From Paenibacillus aceti (lineage in GTDB: Bacteria; Bacillota; Bacilli; Paenibacillales; Paenibacillaceae), in contig NZ_KZ987724.1 in the NCBI RefSeq assembly GCF_003614185.1, positions 4,844,046-4,908,045 of the forward strand: DNA of 64,000 nt. The letters are read 5' to 3'. The translations under genes were made by a program, and so were the position numbers. Within the stretch, counting starts at the first letter, position 1. The number at the start of each line of letters is the position of its first letter. This document shows, piece by piece, positions 44,368 through 53,588 of this stretch. The notes beneath the pieces are model-generated. The model saw nothing but the letters and a program-made list of their open reading frames with translations. It was not told the origin of the DNA and did not search any database.

Positions 44368-45609
44368 GTGAAGACAATTACAGCTGTCTTACTGGGGGCT
44401 GGAAGCCGGGGGCGCTTCATCTATGGACCCTATGCCGAGAAATTTCCGAATGAGCTTCAATTTGTGGCGGTCGCTGAACCGAATGCCGAGCGGCGGGAGC
44501 AATTTGCCAGCATTCACAAGATCGCCGATCCATATGTATTCGACACCTGGGAGAAGGTATTCGAGCATGGCAAGCTGGCTGATGTGATGATCATCAGTAC
44601 GCTCGATCGCGAGCATTATGAACCAGCCATGAGGGCGATGGCACTGGGTTATCATATTCTGCTGGAGAAACCGATGTCGCCTTCGCAGGAGGAGTGCATT
44701 CAGTTGGAGCGAGCCTCACATGATTACCAGAGATTACTTATCGTGAGCCATGTGCTGCGCTATGCGCCATTCTGGTCAGGAATCAAACGCTGCATCGATG
44801 ACAGGGAATTGGGGACGGTAGCTACGATTCAACTGACGGAGAATGTGGGCTATCTTCATATGGCTCACAGCTATGTGCGGGGCAACTGGAGAAATTCGGA
44901 GGAGTCCAGCCCGATGATCCTGGCCAAGTCCTGCCATGATCTGGATCTGATCTCCTGGCTGATGGACGAGAAATGCACCAGTGTCAGCTCCTATGGCTCG
45001 TTGCTGCATTTCCGGAGGGAGAACGCTCCTGCTGGCTCAACGGATCGCTGCATCGATCTGTGTGCGGTGGAGAAGGAATGCCCGTTCTCAGCGATGAAGA
45101 TGTATATTCAGCCACCGGAGCATCCATGGGCACGCTATATGACTGATGATTTATCCCAGGAGGGCATCCTGAAGGCGATCAAGGAAGGGCCGTTCGGGCG
45201 CTGTGTATACCGCTGCGATAACAATGTCGTAGATCATCAGATCGTGAATATGGAATTTGCCAACGGTGCGAATGCTTCCTTCATCATGTCCGGGTTGACG
45301 AAGAGCGGCACGAGACGGGTACAGCTTATGGGAACCCGCGGGGAGATTATCGGGGATATGGATGAAGGTAAATTTACTTTGTATCGTTACGCGACCGGGG
45401 AGAAGGTTGAAATCGAATGCAGTGTCGCTGGCGATGGTCATGGAGGCGGAGATGAGCGCATGATCAGCTCCTTCCTCAAGCATGTTCACGCCTTCGAGCA
45501 TGAGCCGGATTTTGGCCTGACCTCAGCGACGGCCTCTCTGCAGAGCCATCTGATAGCCTTTGCCGCAGAGCAGTCGCGGCTAAATGGCGGGCAGCCGGTG
45601 CTGATCTAG
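44368..45609 (+). CDS. Gfo/Idh/MocA family oxidoreductase with Cys-rich insertion
   Basis: A 413-residue relative of the gene at 35826. The Rossmann motif is AVLLGAGSRGRFIYGPYAEK, the signature LLEKPMSPSQEE (~97-108), and the catalytic region LAKSCHDLDLISWLM (~190-204). The Cys-rich insertion reads RCIDLCAVEKECPFSAMKMY (~230-249). The GTG at 44368 is used because GAGGAGG lies 6 bases upstream; a GTG at 44344 lies upstream of that site. It ends the first sugar-transport cluster and is followed by a strong terminator. Two such dehydrogenases flanking one importer suggest successive or alternative oxidation of the imported sugar. Confidence 0.87.
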   Translation: MKTITAVLLGAGSRGRFIYGPYAEKFPNELQFVAVAEPNAERREQFASIHKIADPYVFDTWEKVFEHGKLADVMIISTLDREHYEPAMRAMALGYHILLEKPMSPSQEECIQLERASHDYQRLLIVSHVLRYAPFWSGIKRCIDDRELGTVATIQLTENVGYLHMAHSYVRGNWRNSEESSPMILAKSCHDLDLISWLMDEKCTSVSSYGSLLHFRRENAPAGSTDRCIDLCAVEKECPFSAMKMYIQPPEHPWARYMTDDLSQEGILKAIKEGPFGRCVYRCDNNVVDHQIVNMEFANGANASFIMSGLTKSGTRRVQLMGTRGEIIGDMDEGKFTLYRYATGEKVEIECSVAGDGHGGGDERMISSFLKHVHAFEHEPDFGLTSATASLQSHLIAFAAEQSRLNGGQPVLI

Positions 45610-45621
45610 CTTTGATAGCCG

Positions 45622-45660
45622 AGCCGAGCTTCAGGTGATCACCTGAAGCTCGGCTTTTTC
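45622..45660 (+). terminator. Rho-independent terminator of the first sugar-transport cluster
   Basis: AGCCGAGCTTCAGGTGA at 45622-45638 is exactly repeated inverted to 45655, giving a 17-bp perfect stem, followed by a run of five T. Confidence 0.9.
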
Positions 45661-45693
45661 GTGCTGCGCCCAACCTCACGAAGCACACATAAG

Positions 45694-45876
45694 TGCATAT
45701 ATGCAACTAAATTGCTCCATTATCCTCACTACCTGGCAAATAGATGCTATTGTGCAACTATTCGAACGGATTTCCTCCTAATCGAGGCTAAAACCAGTAA
45801 ATAGTTGTATATTTGCAGGTATTTCCAAATTTCCAGATGGTTTTCCGAGTATAGTTGTATTTTTGCAGTTATTCAA
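45694..45876. repeat. Four-unit inverted repeat element, family 3
   Basis: Two units of one orientation (TGCATATATGCAACTA; ATTGTGCAACTATTC) have GCAACTA at 45703 and 45754, 51 bp apart. Two inverted units (ATAGTTGTATATTTGCAGGT; ATAGTTGTATTTTTGCAGTT) have TAGTTG at 45802 and 45852, 50 bp apart. The two-plus-two arrangement and ~50-bp period match family 1 although the sequence is different. The TTTGCAGGTATTTCC part resembles family 2 units. It follows the terminator of the first transport cluster. Confidence 0.7.
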
Positions 45877-46098
45877 CTGGTTTCAGCACCACGCTAGCCA
45901 AAGCACCTCATTCAGCACCAAGTACCACTTAGCGCGAGGCAGATCGCATCCTTACCCCGTTCTCACTGCAAGGTGGATTACCCGAATAGAGTGAGAAATT
46001 TAACGATATGAAGTAAGTGGAAGTTGGATCGATGCAATATTTGCAGGAAAACGGAGCAAGTCCGTGAAATCATACTATTTTCTGGCGGAAATAATAAA

Positions 46099-46112
46099 TG
46101 AAAACGTTTTTG
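46099..46112. promoter_or_regulatory. LacI/CcpA-like operator
   Basis: TGAAAACGTTTTTG keeps the central AAACGTTT palindrome and 12 of 14 positions of the catabolite responsive element consensus. It lies in the long gap upstream of the second transport cluster, far (about 480 bp) from its first gene. Confidence 0.4.
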
Positions 46113-46179
46113 AACGCTAAGGAATATGTTGTATGATAAATAGTAAGTTGAGATGTTAGCGGAAAGTTGTCGAGTGAAT

Positions 46180-46194
46180 TACAAACGTTTGCAC
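46180..46194. promoter_or_regulatory. LacI-family operator CAAACGTTTG
   Basis: A perfect CAAACGTTTG palindrome at 46182-46191, the same core as in front of pgmB at 26599. It lies just upstream of the tandem repeat array and 390 bp before the second sensor kinase gene. Confidence 0.5.
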
Positions 46195-46198
46195 AAGC

Positions 46199-46410
46199 TG
46201 CTACGCACAAGTTACTGAAGATAAGTGTACTGAGCTTCCTAAGTGGAGAGTGCTGGAGCTTACTGAGCGGAGGTAGGTCTACTGGGTTTCCTAAGTGAGG
46301 ATAGGTCTACTGAGCTCCTCAAGTGAAGATAGGCGTACCGGAACTTCCCAAGTGGAGATAGGTCTGCCAGAGCTTACTAAGTGAAAGTTAATTGTGCCGA
46401 AGCTTTGCAG
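46199..46410 (+). repeat. Imperfect 28-bp tandem repeat array
   Basis: About six to seven head-to-tail copies of a 25-29-bp unit, best read as TCTACTGAGCTCCTCAAGTG followed by AAGATAGG. Unit starts are near 46226, 46251, 46278, 46306, 46334, 46363 and a partial one at 46392; a weak copy lies at 46199. The two central units are both 28 bp. No open frame on either strand uses the array convincingly. It lies in the leader or promoter region of the second sensor kinase. Apart from this and the operator-like sites, the 975-bp gap 45610-46584 holds only the family 3 repeat. Confidence 0.7.
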
Positions 46411-46522
46411 TCTTTGTGCGTAGTGCGTTGCGCCGTGGCAGTATGTTCAAGTTATAAGGAGCCACCAAGGCAAAAGGTGATAGAGAGGGGGAGGGCGCTT
46501 GCGAACAGAATTCCAGGCCAGA

Positions 46523-46540
46523 TATGAAAGCGCTTCAAAT
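46523..46540. promoter_or_regulatory. Palindromic operator-like site near the second sensor kinase
   Basis: TATGAAAGCGCTTCAAA contains AAAGCGCTT, a LacI/CcpA-like palindrome with central GCGC, 45 bp upstream of the kinase start. Two of the last three consensus cre positions do not match, so a local LacI-type protein is as likely as CcpA. Confidence 0.4.
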
Positions 46541-46584
46541 CGGAACGGAGTGGCAGAGCTTCAGCATATAGAGAGGATCATGGA

Positions 46585-48377
46585 ATGAGGCGGCTTCGTC
46601 TTGGGTTTTATTTCAAGGATTTGTTCAAGGTCCGAGCGTTGAAGCAAAGGCTGATATTCGTCGTCGTCATTGAGACGATTGTAATCCTGCTAATTCTGGC
46701 GGTGGTGTCTTATGAGGCGATCCATTCGATCGAGAAGAATAAATTGAAGACCTCTATGGTGATCGATCTGCAGCAGCTGACGGACAAGATGGAGGAGAGC
46801 TATAAAAATATGGCGCAGGTCTCCCAGCAAATGTCGCCGGATGGAACGGTAGGCTCTTTGTTGGGCGATTATTTTCAAGAGAACTCGAATTTTGAGAAGT
46901 ATCAATTGGGGCGCAGATCGCGGATAATCTCGTTAAAATTACTTTTTCGAACAGCAATCTCATTTGCAGAACCTACTTCGATCCGAAGACGGGGAAGAGC
47001 TACTTCTATGATTTTCTGCCCTATGAGAACTTCTCACCCGATGATTTCAAGGTCCTCGGCAGAAACGGGACCTTCGCCTTCCATAGCCTGCATCCGTCCA
47101 GCATTAAGCGGCTGGGGAAGCATCAGGTATTGTCTGTATCACGCAGTATTATGCTGGAGGATGAGCGGGAGCTGATCATCTATATCGAATCCCGCCTGGA
47201 GGCGGAGGCAGTCATTCATAATTTATCCAATTCACAGAATATGAATTATGTCCTGCTGCAGCTTGATGCGGATCACCGTATCCAGTATTCCAGCAGTGAG
47301 GATTTTGCCGTAGGGCAGAAATTCCAGCTGCGGGATGAGGAGCAGATCAGCGCCGGATATTTCGGCAAAGCGGATAAATACTTGGGCGTCCGACTGAATA
47401 CAGAGCTGGGATTCAACAATATTCTGCTGCTGCCGTCAGTGGACTATAATCGCGAGCTCTACGCCTGGATTCGGAATGTGGCCGGCGTATTACTGCTGGC
47501 TTTGCTCGTATTCGTGGCTTCCTTTGTCCTGTTATCCCGGTTGATCTATACGCCACTGGCTATCTTCTCGAAGGAGATGAAGAAGCTGGGGCGGGGCGAT
47601 CTGAATGAAGTGTCCGTACAGAGCGGAGTCATGGAATTCGATGCGCTGTTCAAGCAATTCAACAATATGAAGAAGCAAATTCAGGGGCTGCTGCTGGATA
47701 CGGAAAAGATCTCTCAGGAGAAGCATAAGCTGGAAATTGAGAAAATCTATTATCAGATTAATCCCCACTTCCTGATGAACTCACTCCATTCCATTCACTG
47801 GATGGCGAAGATGCACGGGCAGGATGATATCGAGACTTTCATCACAGAACTGAATTATATTCTTGCCTACAGCCTCGATAAGATCGATAAGCAGGCTACT
47901 TTACGGACGGAAATCCGAATGCTGCAGGCTTACTTGAAATTGCAGAAGATGCGCTATGACTTCGAAGTGGAGGTCAACATTGAGGAAGGGGATTATCTGG
48001 ATACGCCTACGGCGCGGATGATTCTGCAGCCGATCGCCGAGAATGCACTCCATCATGGGCTAGGGGAGGAGGGCTGCCTGAAGATAGGCATGTACCCTTC
48101 CGTCAACCATAATGCGATATGCATTACCTTTGAGGATAACGGCAAAGGGCTGAGCCGAGAGGAGCTCGATCGTATCCGCCAAGTCTTGCAGCATAGCCCC
48201 TCTGGGGATCACAAAATCGATGGCATCGGCCTACGCTATGTGCGTTATATGCTGGAGTCATTTTATGGGGATAATGCCGTAATTACAATTGAGAGCGAGC
48301 TTGACCGGGGAACGAGAGTGAAGTTGATCTTGCCGATAGATCGTGAGAAATTGATGCTTAGCTTTCAGCAGAAATAA
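46585..48377 (+). pseudogene. YesM-type sensor histidine kinase with a single-base frameshift
   Basis: The gene begins with MRRLRLGFYFKDLFKVRALK and a first membrane helix (LIFVVVIETIVILLILAVVS). After EKYQLG the reading frame is lost at the GGGG run 46908-46911. Adding one G restores AQIADNLVKITFSNSNLICR and a continuous frame through to 48377. The downstream part has a second membrane helix (VAGVLLLALLVFVASFVLL), HAMP, the phospho-acceptor motif QINPHFLMNSLHSIHWMA, AENALHHGL and EDNGKGLS. The intact gene would be about 598 codons. Either a real homopolymer mutation inactivates sensing, or this is a sequencing error. The response regulator begins 55 bp downstream. Confidence 0.85.
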
Positions 48378-48432
48378 TGAGGTAGATCCGTATAGAAGGA
48401 GAACATTATAGCCGAAAAGGGGAGAAGATCGG

Positions 48433-49557
48433 ATGTATCGTGTGTTGATCGTAGATGATGACCGTCTGGCCCGCAAGGGGATTATCTCGATGCTACCATG
48501 GGAGAAATATGGCATGGTTGTGGCTGGCGAGGCTCAGAACGGAGCGAAGGCGCTGGAATTTCTGCAGAATCATCCCGTGGATTTACTATTTGTTGACATA
48601 GATATGCCGGTAATGGGCGGAATTTCCTTGATGGAGAAATGTCATCTTCTCTATCCTCATCTGTTGTTCATTGTGTTGACTTTTCATGAGGAATTCCATT
48701 ATGCCCAATCTGCGCTGCGCATCGGAGCGATCGATTATATATCGAAGCTGGAGATGGAGAGCACGGACTGTGATGAACTTTTGCACAGAATCAGCCAGAA
48801 GGTGGAGAGCATATTGAAGCTTCCGACTGCTGGGGCTCATACAGCTGAGGAAGGCCATCCAAGCGGCGACGCAGACAATCGGGACAATTCAGATCATCCG
48901 GACAATCAGCAGGCACCGGAGCAGTTTAATATGAAGGAATGGGAGTATCTTGTCGGGAAGTGGAATCAGATGTATTGGCTCTACGATGATACCACCTTCA
49001 GAGAGCTGTGCAAAGGAACGCGGGCGCTGAATATTTCCGTATGGAGAGCAGCGCAGGTTCTGCTCCATCTGACAAGCGTGGCTGAGGAGAGCATCGGTAC
49101 TGTGCAGAAAAGTGTCCAAGAGTACAGTGATCTGGATGAATTTATCGACTGGATCGTTTCCTTCCGGGAGGCGCTCTATAGACAGGCGGCTGCGGAGAGT
49201 AGCCTGGACAATATCCAGCTCTGCATTTTGAAGGCGGTGATATACATTAAGCAGAATCTGGGGGGCAAGCTGCATGGCGAGGAGGTAGCGAGGATCGTCA
49301 AGCTAAGTCGGAGTTATTTTTCCATCAGTTTCAAGAAGTATACCGGAATGTCCTTCAATGAATTCGTGCGTGAGGAACGGATCAGAAGGGCGCAAATCCT
49401 GCTGGTCAAGCGGGATGATCTGGTGGCTGATATCGCTCAGGAGATCGGTTATGAGGATGTCAATTATTTCATCCGGGTATTCTGCGAGATCACCGGTATG
49501 ACGCCGGGAGAATACAGGAAGCATCATGGCGGGAGGCAGAAGCTGATGAGGGCCTAG
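48433..49557 (+). CDS. AraC-type response regulator (YesN type)
   Basis: A 374-residue regulator, shorter than its paralogue at 42587 because the middle region is reduced. The receiver domain has VDDDRLARKGIISMLPWEKY and the phospho-acceptor Asp in DLLFVDIDMPVMGGISLMEK (~55). A Ser/Asp/Asn-rich linker follows (GHPSGDADNRDNSDHPDNQQ). The C-terminal AraC domain has GEEVARIVKLSRSYFSISFK, IAQEIGYEDVNYFIRVFCEI and GMTPGEYRKHHGG. It is the partner of the frameshifted kinase upstream and probably regulates the transporter genes that follow. Confidence 0.92.
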   Translation: MYRVLIVDDDRLARKGIISMLPWEKYGMVVAGEAQNGAKALEFLQNHPVDLLFVDIDMPVMGGISLMEKCHLLYPHLLFIVLTFHEEFHYAQSALRIGAIDYISKLEMESTDCDELLHRISQKVESILKLPTAGAHTAEEGHPSGDADNRDNSDHPDNQQAPEQFNMKEWEYLVGKWNQMYWLYDDTTFRELCKGTRALNISVWRAAQVLLHLTSVAEESIGTVQKSVQEYSDLDEFIDWIVSFREALYRQAAAESSLDNIQLCILKAVIYIKQNLGGKLHGEEVARIVKLSRSYFSISFKKYTGMSFNEFVREERIRRAQILLVKRDDLVADIAQEIGYEDVNYFIRVFCEITGMTPGEYRKHHGGRQKLMRA

Positions 49558-49590
49558 CTGCCTTTTACGGACTATAAATGACTGGAGATT

Positions 49591-49639
49591 GGACTGCTGC
49601 GGAAGCTAACGAAGGTTAGTTTGGCGGTGGTCCTTTTTT
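49591..49639 (+). terminator. Rho-independent terminator after the response regulator
   Basis: GGACTGCTGCGGAAGCTAAC pairs imperfectly with GTTAGTTTGGCGGTGGTCC and is followed by a run of T. It separates the sensor pair from the transporter genes, so these are probably separate transcripts. Confidence 0.75.
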
Positions 49640-49842
49640 GGCTTGTTCGGGTCTGAATCTGGAGAGATGTTCGCTATGAAAAAAGAGGATCTGGACTATT
49701 GTTCTGTCATTCGAGGATAGGAATGCTACTTAGCGGCCGAGGCATGAATGTGCCAGCTGCGAATCAGACGATTCGTTGATTTGTAGCCAACAGCTCTCTA
49801 TACGGGGGAGCGAAACTTGAATGGTATAGTTGTTTTGTAATA

Positions 49843-49856
49843 AGAAAACGCTGTCA
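49843..49856 (+). promoter_or_regulatory. Catabolite responsive element (cre)-like site
   Basis: AGAAAACGCTGTCA matches 13 of 14 positions of the cre consensus TGWAANCGNTNWCA. It lies about 80 bp upstream of the permease start at 49937, consistent with CcpA repression of the second transporter. The rest of the 378-bp gap holds the preceding terminator and no gene. Confidence 0.6.
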
Positions 49857-49936
49857 TAGATTCGATGCAACTTTGAAGTTGGGAGCGATTTTCTTGAAAG
49901 CGCCATTAATCTATGTGAAGGGAAGAACAGAATGAT

Positions 49937-50827
49937 ATGTACAGTAAAAAGAATATAAAGCACTATTGGCTCATGATGGCACCAGGATATATTTGGCTTA
50001 CTCTATTCAGCATAGTTCCCATGTTTGGAATCGTGATGGCATTTCAAGATTTCAATCCGGCTTTAGGGATATTCAAATCGCCTTGGATCGGACTTGAGAA
50101 CTTCCGCTACATGTTCAGTATGGATGATATCACCCAAGTGTTCATCAATACGATCGTCATCGCCGTCGGAAAATTGATCGGGAATTTGATCATTCCGCTG
50201 ATCTTCGCGCTGATGCTGCATGAATTGACGATCAAGAAGCTCGTCAGACCGATTCAAACTCTGGTGTACCTGCCATATTTCCTGTCCTGGGTTATTCTCG
50301 GCAGCATCGTGCTGAATATCTTCGGGGTGGATGGTCCTGTCAATAGTCTTCTCAGCGTGTTCGGTGTAGAGCCTATCGTCTTCTTCGGCCGTGAGGATCT
50401 ATTCAGACCTCTAGTCATCGGCTCGGATATATGGAAAGGGTTCGGCTATAATGCCGTTATTTACTTGGCTGCGCTGACCTCCATCGATCCGTCTCTGCAT
50501 GAAGCGGCAGCTATCGATGGTGCAGGCCGATTCAAAAGGTTGATTCATATTACGCTTCCAGGTATTAAGACAACCGTGATCCTATTGGCAATTCTTTCTC
50601 TCGGGAATGTGCTTAATGCAGGCTTTGACCAAATCTATAACCTGTACAATCCGCTGGTCTATTCCACCGGGGATATTATCGATACCTGGGTGTACCGGGC
50701 CGGTCTGGTAGAACTTCAGTTTAGTCTCGCTACTGCGGTAGGGCTGCTGAAATCCGTCGTCAGCTTTATTCTGATCGTGACCAGCTACGCCTTGGCGGAC
50801 AAATTTACAGGCTACAAAATCTTTTAA
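49937..50827 (+). CDS. Sugar ABC transporter permease (LplB type)
   Basis: A 296-residue permease with six membrane helices (HYWLMMAPGYIWLTLFSIVP, LIGNLIIPLIFALMLHEL, and others) and EAA loop LHEAAAIDGAGRFKRLIHIT near residues 189-208. It closely parallels the permease at 38986 (shared TLVYLPxFLSWVxLGSI and NVLNAGFDQIxNLYxPxVY). The ATG at 49937 has only a distant GAAGGGAAG, so translation may be weak or start elsewhere. It is the first gene of the second transporter operon. Confidence 0.92.
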   Translation: MYSKKNIKHYWLMMAPGYIWLTLFSIVPMFGIVMAFQDFNPALGIFKSPWIGLENFRYMFSMDDITQVFINTIVIAVGKLIGNLIIPLIFALMLHELTIKKLVRPIQTLVYLPYFLSWVILGSIVLNIFGVDGPVNSLLSVFGVEPIVFFGREDLFRPLVIGSDIWKGFGYNAVIYLAALTSIDPSLHEAAAIDGAGRFKRLIHITLPGIKTTVILLAILSLGNVLNAGFDQIYNLYNPLVYSTGDIIDTWVYRAGLVELQFSLATAVGLLKSVVSFILIVTSYALADKFTGYKIF

Positions 50828-50872
50828 GTGGTTAAATACTCATTCTAAGACATCTAGTGGGGGGAGAAAACC

Positions 50873-51757
50873 TTGGTTGAGCATAAATCCTTTGGAGCCA
50901 GGTTGTTTAATGGAGTAAACGCGACCTTGCTTATCTTGATTACATTGTTATGTCTAACACCTCTATGGTATATTCTGATGATTTCCGTCAGTGATAAAGC
51001 GGCGGTAAATGCCGGGGCGGTCACCTTCTGGCCGATTGGCTTCAACTTATTGTCCTATCAGAAAATAGTGTCGGAGGTAGCGTTCTTCACCTCTTTCTGG
51101 GTATCTGTAAAAAGGGTGGTGCTCGGTACCGCAGTCAGTCTGGCCGCGATTCTGATGATGGCCTACCCTCTGTCGAAGACATCGAAGCAGCTGCCGCACC
51201 GCAACGCTTATATGTGGGTACTCGTATTCTGTATGCTGTTCAACGGCGGGACGATTCCATGGTATCTCGTCATCCGCGGCTATGGGCTGATCGACTCGAT
51301 CTGGGGGCTCGTATTGGCAGGCAGTCTGCCGATCTTCAACGTCATCCTTGTCGTTAACTTTTTCAGGAATATCCCGGGGGCGCTGGAAGAGGCGGCTTAT
51401 GTGGATGGTGCAGGACCTTGGCGGACCTTCATTCAGATTTTCATTCCGATCTCGGCACCGGTAGTGGCCACCATATCCTTGTTTACAATCGTCGGCTACT
51501 GGAACGAGTTCTTCCAGGGCCTGGTACTAAGCACGAAGCAGTCCAATTACCCGCTGCAGACCTATATTCAACAGCTGGTCGTGAACCTGAACCTGTCGAC
51601 ATTGGATACAGAGCAGATCAAGCAAATTTCACAGCTGAATAACCGTTCTCTGAACGCTGCGAAGATCTTCATCGCCATGATTCCGGTTCTCGTGATATAT
51701 CCGTTCCTGCAGAAGTATTTCATTACCGGGATTACGCTCGGATCGGTGAAAGAGTGA
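50873..51757 (+). CDS. Sugar ABC transporter permease (LplC/YtcP type)
   Basis: A 294-residue MalG-type permease: helices such as LLILITLLCLTPLWYILMIS and a docking loop IPGALEEAAYVDGAGPWRTF near residues 167-186, ending FITGITLGSVKE as does its paralogue at 39925. The TTG start at 50873 is supported by GGGGGGAG six bases upstream. Together with the preceding permease it forms the second importer; the ATPase is not encoded here. Confidence 0.91.
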   Translation: MVEHKSFGARLFNGVNATLLILITLLCLTPLWYILMISVSDKAAVNAGAVTFWPIGFNLLSYQKIVSEVAFFTSFWVSVKRVVLGTAVSLAAILMMAYPLSKTSKQLPHRNAYMWVLVFCMLFNGGTIPWYLVIRGYGLIDSIWGLVLAGSLPIFNVILVVNFFRNIPGALEEAAYVDGAGPWRTFIQIFIPISAPVVATISLFTIVGYWNEFFQGLVLSTKQSNYPLQTYIQQLVVNLNLSTLDTEQIKQISQLNNRSLNAAKIFIAMIPVLVIYPFLQKYFITGITLGSVKE

Positions 51758-51821
51758 TTTTAATTGTACCCCAGGGTGCAGTTGAAATATATTTATTTAA
51801 AATCATTTAGGGGGAAAATCA

Positions 51822-53573
51822 ATGAAAAAGCGCAAATGGCTACTATCAGGATTGATTACGGTCATGCTTATGGCTACTTTGACAGCCTGCGGCGGTGACA
51901 AGGCAGACTCTGGCTCGAATGGCGCATCCAACAATACAGCTGGTAACACCGCTGCGAATACGGCGGATTCCAAGGATACGAATTCCTCAGCGGCACTGGA
52001 TCCGTTCGGCAGATATGAAGAGCCGGTCACTCTCCATCTTGTCCGTTCCCTTGATCCGAATTTGAAATTTGATGAAGGTAAGTCTGTGGAAGATAACGAG
52101 TTTCTTGATGAGATCAAGAAGCAATTGAATATTGAGATCGTATATGACTGGATCAGTGCTCCGGCGGACTGGGATCAGAAGATCAGCTTGGCGATTTCGT
52201 CCAATAATATCCCCGATGCTGCGATTGTTAACTTGACTCAGTTCAAATCGATGCAGAAGTTTAATCAATTGGCGGATTCGACGGATGCGTTCAATTCCAC
52301 CGCCAGCGATATGCTGAAGAGCTTCTATGAAAGCGGCGGAGACGCTCTGAAGCAATTGGTGGAGACGGACGGCAAAATTATGGCGATTCCTGCAACGGTA
52401 CCGAAGGCTTCCGGGATGAGCCAAATGTGGATTCGTCAGGACTGGCTCGATAAGCTCGGTCTGGAAGCTCCGAAGAATCTCGAAGAGCTGAAGAAGGTCG
52501 CTCGTGCTTTTATCGAGCAAGACCCGGATGGTAACGGCAAGAATGATACGATGGGAATCGTCGGTCCGTCGAAGTCCGGTGGGCTGAGTGGCACAGACGG
52601 CAACCTGTACGGACTTGATCCGCTCTTTGCGGCTCATAAATCCTTCCCTCTATACTGGTTGGAGAATGAGCAGGGTGAGGTAGTATATGGCTCGACCCAG
52701 CCGGAGACGAAGCAAGCGCTGCAGACGATGGCTGAAATGTATAAAGAAGGCCTGATCGACAAGGAACTGCTTGTCCGTGATGACAGCTTGCAGCCGATTC
52801 TGGATGGCAAGGCCGGTATTTTCTTCGGACCATGGTGGACGGGGTACACGATTGCGGATGCCTACAAGAAGGACCCGACTCCAGACTGGCAGGCATATGC
52901 TTACCCACAAGCGGATGACGGCAATTACTATGCGCATATGGCGGCTCCGGCCAATACCTTCGTGGTCGTGAACAAGGATTGCAAAAATCCTGAAGCCGTC
53001 TTGAAATTAATCAACCTGCTCCTGCGGGATGAAGCAAAATGGGTAGAAACAGGCCTGGGTAAAAATCCGGGGACATCAGGCGGTTACCCACTCTTCACCG
53101 TATTCGATAATGTGGATGAGATCGAAGTATCCTACGACATTCTCAACAAGTATTTGAAAGGTGAAGTTGAGATCGATAGCGTCGACTTCAGCACGCATAA
53201 GCTGCTCAAGGATGATATGAATGCGATTAAGAAGCTGAAGAAGGAGCCATTGGATGACTTTTCGATCACGAATTGGGATTTGAAGGACAGTGGTGATCTG
53301 ATCACAACTAATCTGCCGCGTCTCGTCTCGATTATGGTCGGCGACAGACCTCTGGCTACAGATCAGAATATCAAAGAGGTATACAGTCTGTACTACGGTC
53401 AGACCGATACGATGTCCTCCAGATGGGCGAACCTGCAGAAGCTGGAGAAAGAGACCTTCGCCAAGATCATCATGGGCTCAGCTCCGATCGATTCCTTCGA
53501 TGAATTCGTGACTAAGTGGAATAAGCAGGGCGGAGAGAAAATCCTCGGTGAAGTTGCCGAGATGAGCAAATAA
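51822..53573 (+). CDS. Sugar ABC transporter substrate-binding lipoprotein
   Basis: A 583-residue solute-binding lipoprotein. The signal is WLLSGLITVMLMATLTACGG with lipobox LTAC (Cys ~24), followed by a Ser/Asn/Ala-rich linker. It shares VTLHLVRSLDPNLKFDEGKS (compare DPYLKFDEGET in the protein at 37274), LAISSNNIPDAAIVNLTQFK, and a C-terminal MGSAPIDSFDEFVTKWNKQG. GGGGG precedes the ATG. Being the last gene of its operon, it is in the reverse position from the first cluster, where the binding protein comes first. Confidence 0.92.
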   Translation: MKKRKWLLSGLITVMLMATLTACGGDKADSGSNGASNNTAGNTAANTADSKDTNSSAALDPFGRYEEPVTLHLVRSLDPNLKFDEGKSVEDNEFLDEIKKQLNIEIVYDWISAPADWDQKISLAISSNNIPDAAIVNLTQFKSMQKFNQLADSTDAFNSTASDMLKSFYESGGDALKQLVETDGKIMAIPATVPKASGMSQMWIRQDWLDKLGLEAPKNLEELKKVARAFIEQDPDGNGKNDTMGIVGPSKSGGLSGTDGNLYGLDPLFAAHKSFPLYWLENEQGEVVYGSTQPETKQALQTMAEMYKEGLIDKELLVRDDSLQPILDGKAGIFFGPWWTGYTIADAYKKDPTPDWQAYAYPQADDGNYYAHMAAPANTFVVVNKDCKNPEAVLKLINLLLRDEAKWVETGLGKNPGTSGGYPLFTVFDNVDEIEVSYDILNKYLKGEVEIDSVDFSTHKLLKDDMNAIKKLKKEPLDDFSITNWDLKDSGDLITTNLPRLVSIMVGDRPLATDQNIKEVYSLYYGQTDTMSSRWANLQKLEKETFAKIIMGSAPIDSFDEFVTKWNKQGGEKILGEVAEMSK

Positions 53574-53588
53574 TAAGGTTATAGACTT

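Noticed and set aside
46523-46540. Canonical CcpA cre site
   Set aside because: The central palindrome fits, but two of the last three consensus positions are wrong; kept only as a low-confidence operator-like site.
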